A stretch of DNA of 7,693 bases from an uncultured Erysipelotrichaceae bacterium (GTDB lineage Bacteria; Bacillota_I; Bacilli_A; Erysipelotrichales; Coprobacillaceae): contig CALDMQ010000212.1 of NCBI GenBank assembly GCA_937917505.1, positions 1-7,693 on the forward strand, in the 5' to 3' direction. Shown in pieces: positions 5,681 through 7,693 of this stretch (positions are counted from its first letter, which is position 1; every line of letters begins with the position of its first letter). The notes under the pieces are model-generated. The model was not told where the DNA came from, searched no databases, and was given only the letters and a program-made list of their open reading frames with translations. The translations under genes and the position numbers were made by a program.

Positions 5681-6275
5681 AAAGAATATTAAGTTTCATA
5701 AGTTCTTCTTTTAAATCTTTATTATAATTTAAATGAATGCTAGAAATACCAAGACGATTAGCGATTGTAACGTTTGCTAGCATATCATCTATGAATAAAC
5801 ATTCATGAGGATTTAAATGATAACGATCTAAGAGAATTTGATAAAATTTAGGGTTAGGTTTCATTATATGCTCATAAGCAGAAATTACACCACCATTAAA
5901 GATAGTAAAGAATGGGTATTTGTTATACATTTCTTTAATAGCTTCTTCATGGAAGTTAGAAAGAATGTATAATGAATATCCTTTCTCTTTAAGTTTATAA
6001 GCTATATCAACATTCTTTTGAATTGGTGTCATCATTTCTGTCCAATGTTTTAAGATAAAATATATTTCTTCTTTATAATGAGGATTTCGTTTAGAAAAAA
6101 TGTTTATAGTTTCATCGATTGTTAGATTCCCTAAATCAAGTTCTAACCATTCGTCACTGCAAAAGATAATTGTTAGTAAATCACCTATTGTTTTTTCATC
6201 ATAATATTGTTTTAAGAATCGCTCAGGTTGAAATGAAAGTAAAACGTTTCCAATATCAAAAATAATATTTTTCAT
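5679..6275 (-). CDS. HAD-superfamily hydrolase (YihX-like, subfamily IA)
   Basis: This cytosolic haloacid dehalogenase-like phosphatase has 198 residues from the chosen start. Numbering from the alternative first Met (199 residues), motif I is FDIGNV with nucleophile D8 and Gly at the +2 position. Motif II is ILSN (S107), motif III is K140 in MKPNP, and motif IV is FIDD (D164, D165). The helical cap lies near residues 15-85. DxGN instead of DxDxT is shared with YihX-like members, which include sugar phosphatases, while other HAD-IA relatives are dehalogenases or epoxide hydrolase domains, so the substrate is open. Two ATGs are in tandem. The second (6275) is six bases from GGAG (6285-6282) and the first (6278) only three, so the second is preferred. 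The gene is convergent with brnQ and divergent from the LytTR regulator. Confidence 0.9.
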   Translation of the reverse strand: MKNIIFDIGNVLLSFQPERFLKQYYDEKTIGDLLTIIFCSDEWLELDLGNLTIDETINIFSKRNPHYKEEIYFILKHWTEMMTPIQKNVDIAYKLKEKGYSLYILSNFHEEAIKEMYNKYPFFTIFNGGVISAYEHIMKPNPKFYQILLDRYHLNPHECLFIDDMLANVTIANRLGISSIHLNYNKDLKEELMKLNIL

Positions 6276-6360
6276 CATAATCTCCGTTCATTTAATATAT
6301 TTTCTTTTATTTTATCATGAAGTGAAAGGATAAAAAAGAGAAAATAAAAACTTCTTAGAT

Positions 6361-6437
6361 TTATAAAAAGCATATATGATATAAATAACAATAAGAACTT
6401 ATAAAAAATATTATTTATATGATAGGATACTTATAAT
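6361..6437 (+). promoter_or_regulatory. Upstream region of the LytTR regulator: repeated elements and a -10
   Basis: The roughly 200-base gap between the HAD gene and the regulator is very AT-rich and holds no reading frame worth calling. TATAAT at 6432-6437 is a likely -10 for the regulator, but no good -35 stands 15-19 bases before it. A pair of modules recurs: TTATAAAAA then ATATGATA at 6361-6381, and again at 6399-6424, with inner spacings of 4 and 9 bases. A near-palindrome ATAAG-AA-CTTAT sits at 6391-6402. These may be binding sites for a regulator or simple AT bias. Confidence 0.3.
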
Positions 6438-6475
6438 AATATGCTAGAATATATCTAATAGGAGGGAATAGGGAT

Positions 6476-7183
6476 ATGTTAAATATAGCAATTGTAGATG
6501 ATTCAAAAATAACATGTCAATTTTTAAATGATGTCTGTTATATGTATTACGAACAAAAAAATAAAGATATATCAATTGATATATTTTATAATGGATCATT
6601 GCTACTTCAATCAAAAAAACAATACGATATTATTTTCCTTGATATTGAATTAGGTATAGATAATGGAATAGATATTGCTCAAAGATTGAGAAAAAAAGAT
6701 AAGCAAGTATTTATTGTCGTGATATCAGGATATGAAAAATATAAAACGAGAGCTTATTCAATTCATTGTTTTGATTTTCTTGATAAACCAATTTCTAAAG
6801 AAAATATCATTCATGTCTTAAACGAAATAGATGAATATAAAACTGTGGATGTAAAAAGGGAAAGTATAGTTTTAAAAACATTGCAAGGAAGAAAAAAGAT
6901 TTATATAGATTCAATAAGATATTGTGAATATAAAGAGAGAAAAGTTTTTATTTATACTCTCTCTCAGACATATGATTTATATATGCCACTTAAAGAATTG
7001 TTATGTGAATTAAAAGATAAAGGCTTTGGTATGTGTCATCGTTCTTTTATTGTTAATTTTGATAAAATAAATTTAGTAGATTCACATGAAATTACATTAG
7101 AAAATCAAATTAAGATTCCTTTATCAAAAACAAAGAGAAAAGAATTTGTAAAACAGTTTACAAATTACCTCGAGAAGTTATAG
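6476..7183 (+). CDS. LytTR-family response regulator (AgrA/ComE-like)
   Basis: This 235-residue two-component response regulator has an N-terminal receiver domain (about 1-120). It shows acidic D8 and D9, phospho-acceptor D56 in FLDIEL, S84 at the Ser/Thr switch position and K104 in DKP. The C-terminal LytTR DNA-binding domain (about 128-233) contains CHRSFIVN (187-194) and a final basic stretch. Proteins of this type, such as AgrA, ComE and VirR, bind paired direct repeats and often control peptide quorum sensing, bacteriocins or virulence. GGAGGG (6461-6466) lies nine bases before the ATG. One base after its stop begins a membrane protein that should be its kinase. Gene class and domain boundaries are clear; the target genes are not visible here. 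Confidence 0.95.
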   Translation: MLNIAIVDDSKITCQFLNDVCYMYYEQKNKDISIDIFYNGSLLLQSKKQYDIIFLDIELGIDNGIDIAQRLRKKDKQVFIVVISGYEKYKTRAYSIHCFDFLDKPISKENIIHVLNEIDEYKTVDVKRESIVLKTLQGRKKIYIDSIRYCEYKERKVFIYTLSQTYDLYMPLKELLCELKDKGFGMCHRSFIVNFDKINLVDSHEITLENQIKIPLSKTKRKEFVKQFTNYLEKL

Positions 7184-7184
7184 T

Positions 7185-7693
7185 ATGCTTGGTTTATTTA
7201 TTAGTGATGATTTTCTTCAAATGATATCTCAAATATTATTTGGAATCTTTTGTTGGATGACTTTTTCATGTAGTAAAAATAAAAGAATGTTCGCATTATT
7301 ATCATTTGTTTTCTTATTTGCATCTTTTATGACTATTTATAACATTCAAATCAATCTCATTTTATCGCTTATATATTTATTATCTATTCTATACGTTGCT
7401 CGTCGAAATGAAATACAGTTTGTTTTGATTTGTTTTTTAGGCTACATGTTAATTAATAAATTAGATTTGCTTATTCATATTAATGATGAAACTCTATCAT
7501 ATATGATGTTAAAAATTATTTTATCGGATTTGTATTTATTCATATATCAAATGTTTATTATTATAACTAAGAGAATAACAGGAACAAAAACTTTGTTTGT
7601 TTATCAAATAGTATTATTTATAATCTGTATGATAAGTAATGTACTTATTTTTATAAATAACCAGACTATGCTTAAAGAAGTAAGAGAAATCTT
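7185..7693 (+). CDS. Partial sensor histidine kinase, N-terminal membrane domain (AgrC-like)
   Basis: An open frame starts with ATG at 7185, one base after the regulator stop, with GAGAAG (7172-7177) seven bases upstream. It continues for 169 codons to the right edge without a stop. The visible part is almost wholly hydrophobic, with six likely membrane helices near residues 10-28, 35-52, 56-71, 77-92, 107-127 and 137-157. The final NNQTMLKEVREI looks like the start of a cytoplasmic helix leading to a dimerisation domain. No catalytic H-box or ATPase motif is in view, so the kinase assignment rests on the tight pairing with a LytTR regulator and the six-helix sensor shape typical of AgrC/HPK10 kinases. 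An unrelated membrane protein is possible but less likely. Confidence 0.75.
   Translation, partial: MLGLFISDDFLQMISQILFGIFCWMTFSCSKNKRMFALLSFVFLFASFMTIYNIQINLILSLIYLLSILYVARRNEIQFVLICFLGYMLINKLDLLIHINDETLSYMMLKIILSDLYLFIYQMFIIITKRITGTKTLFVYQIVLFIICMISNVLIFINNQTMLKEVREI

Noticed and set aside
6279..6475. Hidden signal-peptide gene upstream of the LytTR regulator
   Set aside because: The few ATG codons in this gap are followed by early stops, and none has a ribosome binding site.
1..7693. Mobile element, CRISPR array, tRNA or rRNA genes
   Set aside because: No transposase or integrase, no regularly spaced repeats, no terminal inverted repeats and no tRNA-like or rRNA-like stretches were seen.

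Overview
The window is AT-rich DNA with densely packed genes. It carries strong sigma-A-type promoters, AGGAGG-type ribosome binding sites, a T-box riboswitch and Rho-independent terminators, which together point to a low-GC Firmicute. The gene content and protein style are compatible with a gut Erysipelotrichia-like lineage, but that placement is an inference. There is no sign of phage, insertion sequence, CRISPR array, rRNA or tRNA.

Layout from left to right. Bases 1-142 are non-coding. They contain what may be the leader of a minus-strand gene lying off the left edge, and then the terminator of the next gene. At 143-883 (minus) is a ChbG/YdjC-type carbohydrate deacetylase. It is divergently transcribed from a co-directional cluster at 1017-3609: a shikimate dehydrogenase (aroE/ydiB-like), an XTP/dITP pyrophosphatase (rdgB), a tRNA (cytidine34-2'-O)-methyltransferase (trmL) and a TIGR01906/DUF1461 four-helix membrane protein. 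The spacings are 4 nt, 11 nt and an overlap, so this is very probably one operon driven by the promoter at 953-981. A separate unit at 3624-3958 has its own consensus promoter, an 82-residue highly charged protein of unknown function, and a terminator.

A perfect TTGACA-N17-TATAAT promoter at 3969-3997 starts a leader with a complete T-box riboswitch (about 4021-4265). Its specifier reads ATC (Ile). It controls brnQ, a branched-chain amino acid transporter (4306-5652), so import of Ile/Leu/Val should rise when uncharged tRNA-Ile accumulates. brnQ converges on a HAD-family hydrolase (5679-6275, minus), and one bidirectional terminator is fitted between the two stop codons.

The right end starts a two-component system: a LytTR-type response regulator (6476-7183), followed 1 nt later by the six-helix membrane sensor part of a probable AgrC-like histidine kinase that runs off the right edge (7185-7693). 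No peptide pheromone or agrB-like gene is visible in the window.

Most of the window is ordinary core metabolism and tRNA/nucleotide housekeeping. The parts most worth following up are the isoleucine T-box, the small charged protein with its own strong promoter, and the incomplete LytTR sensory system.
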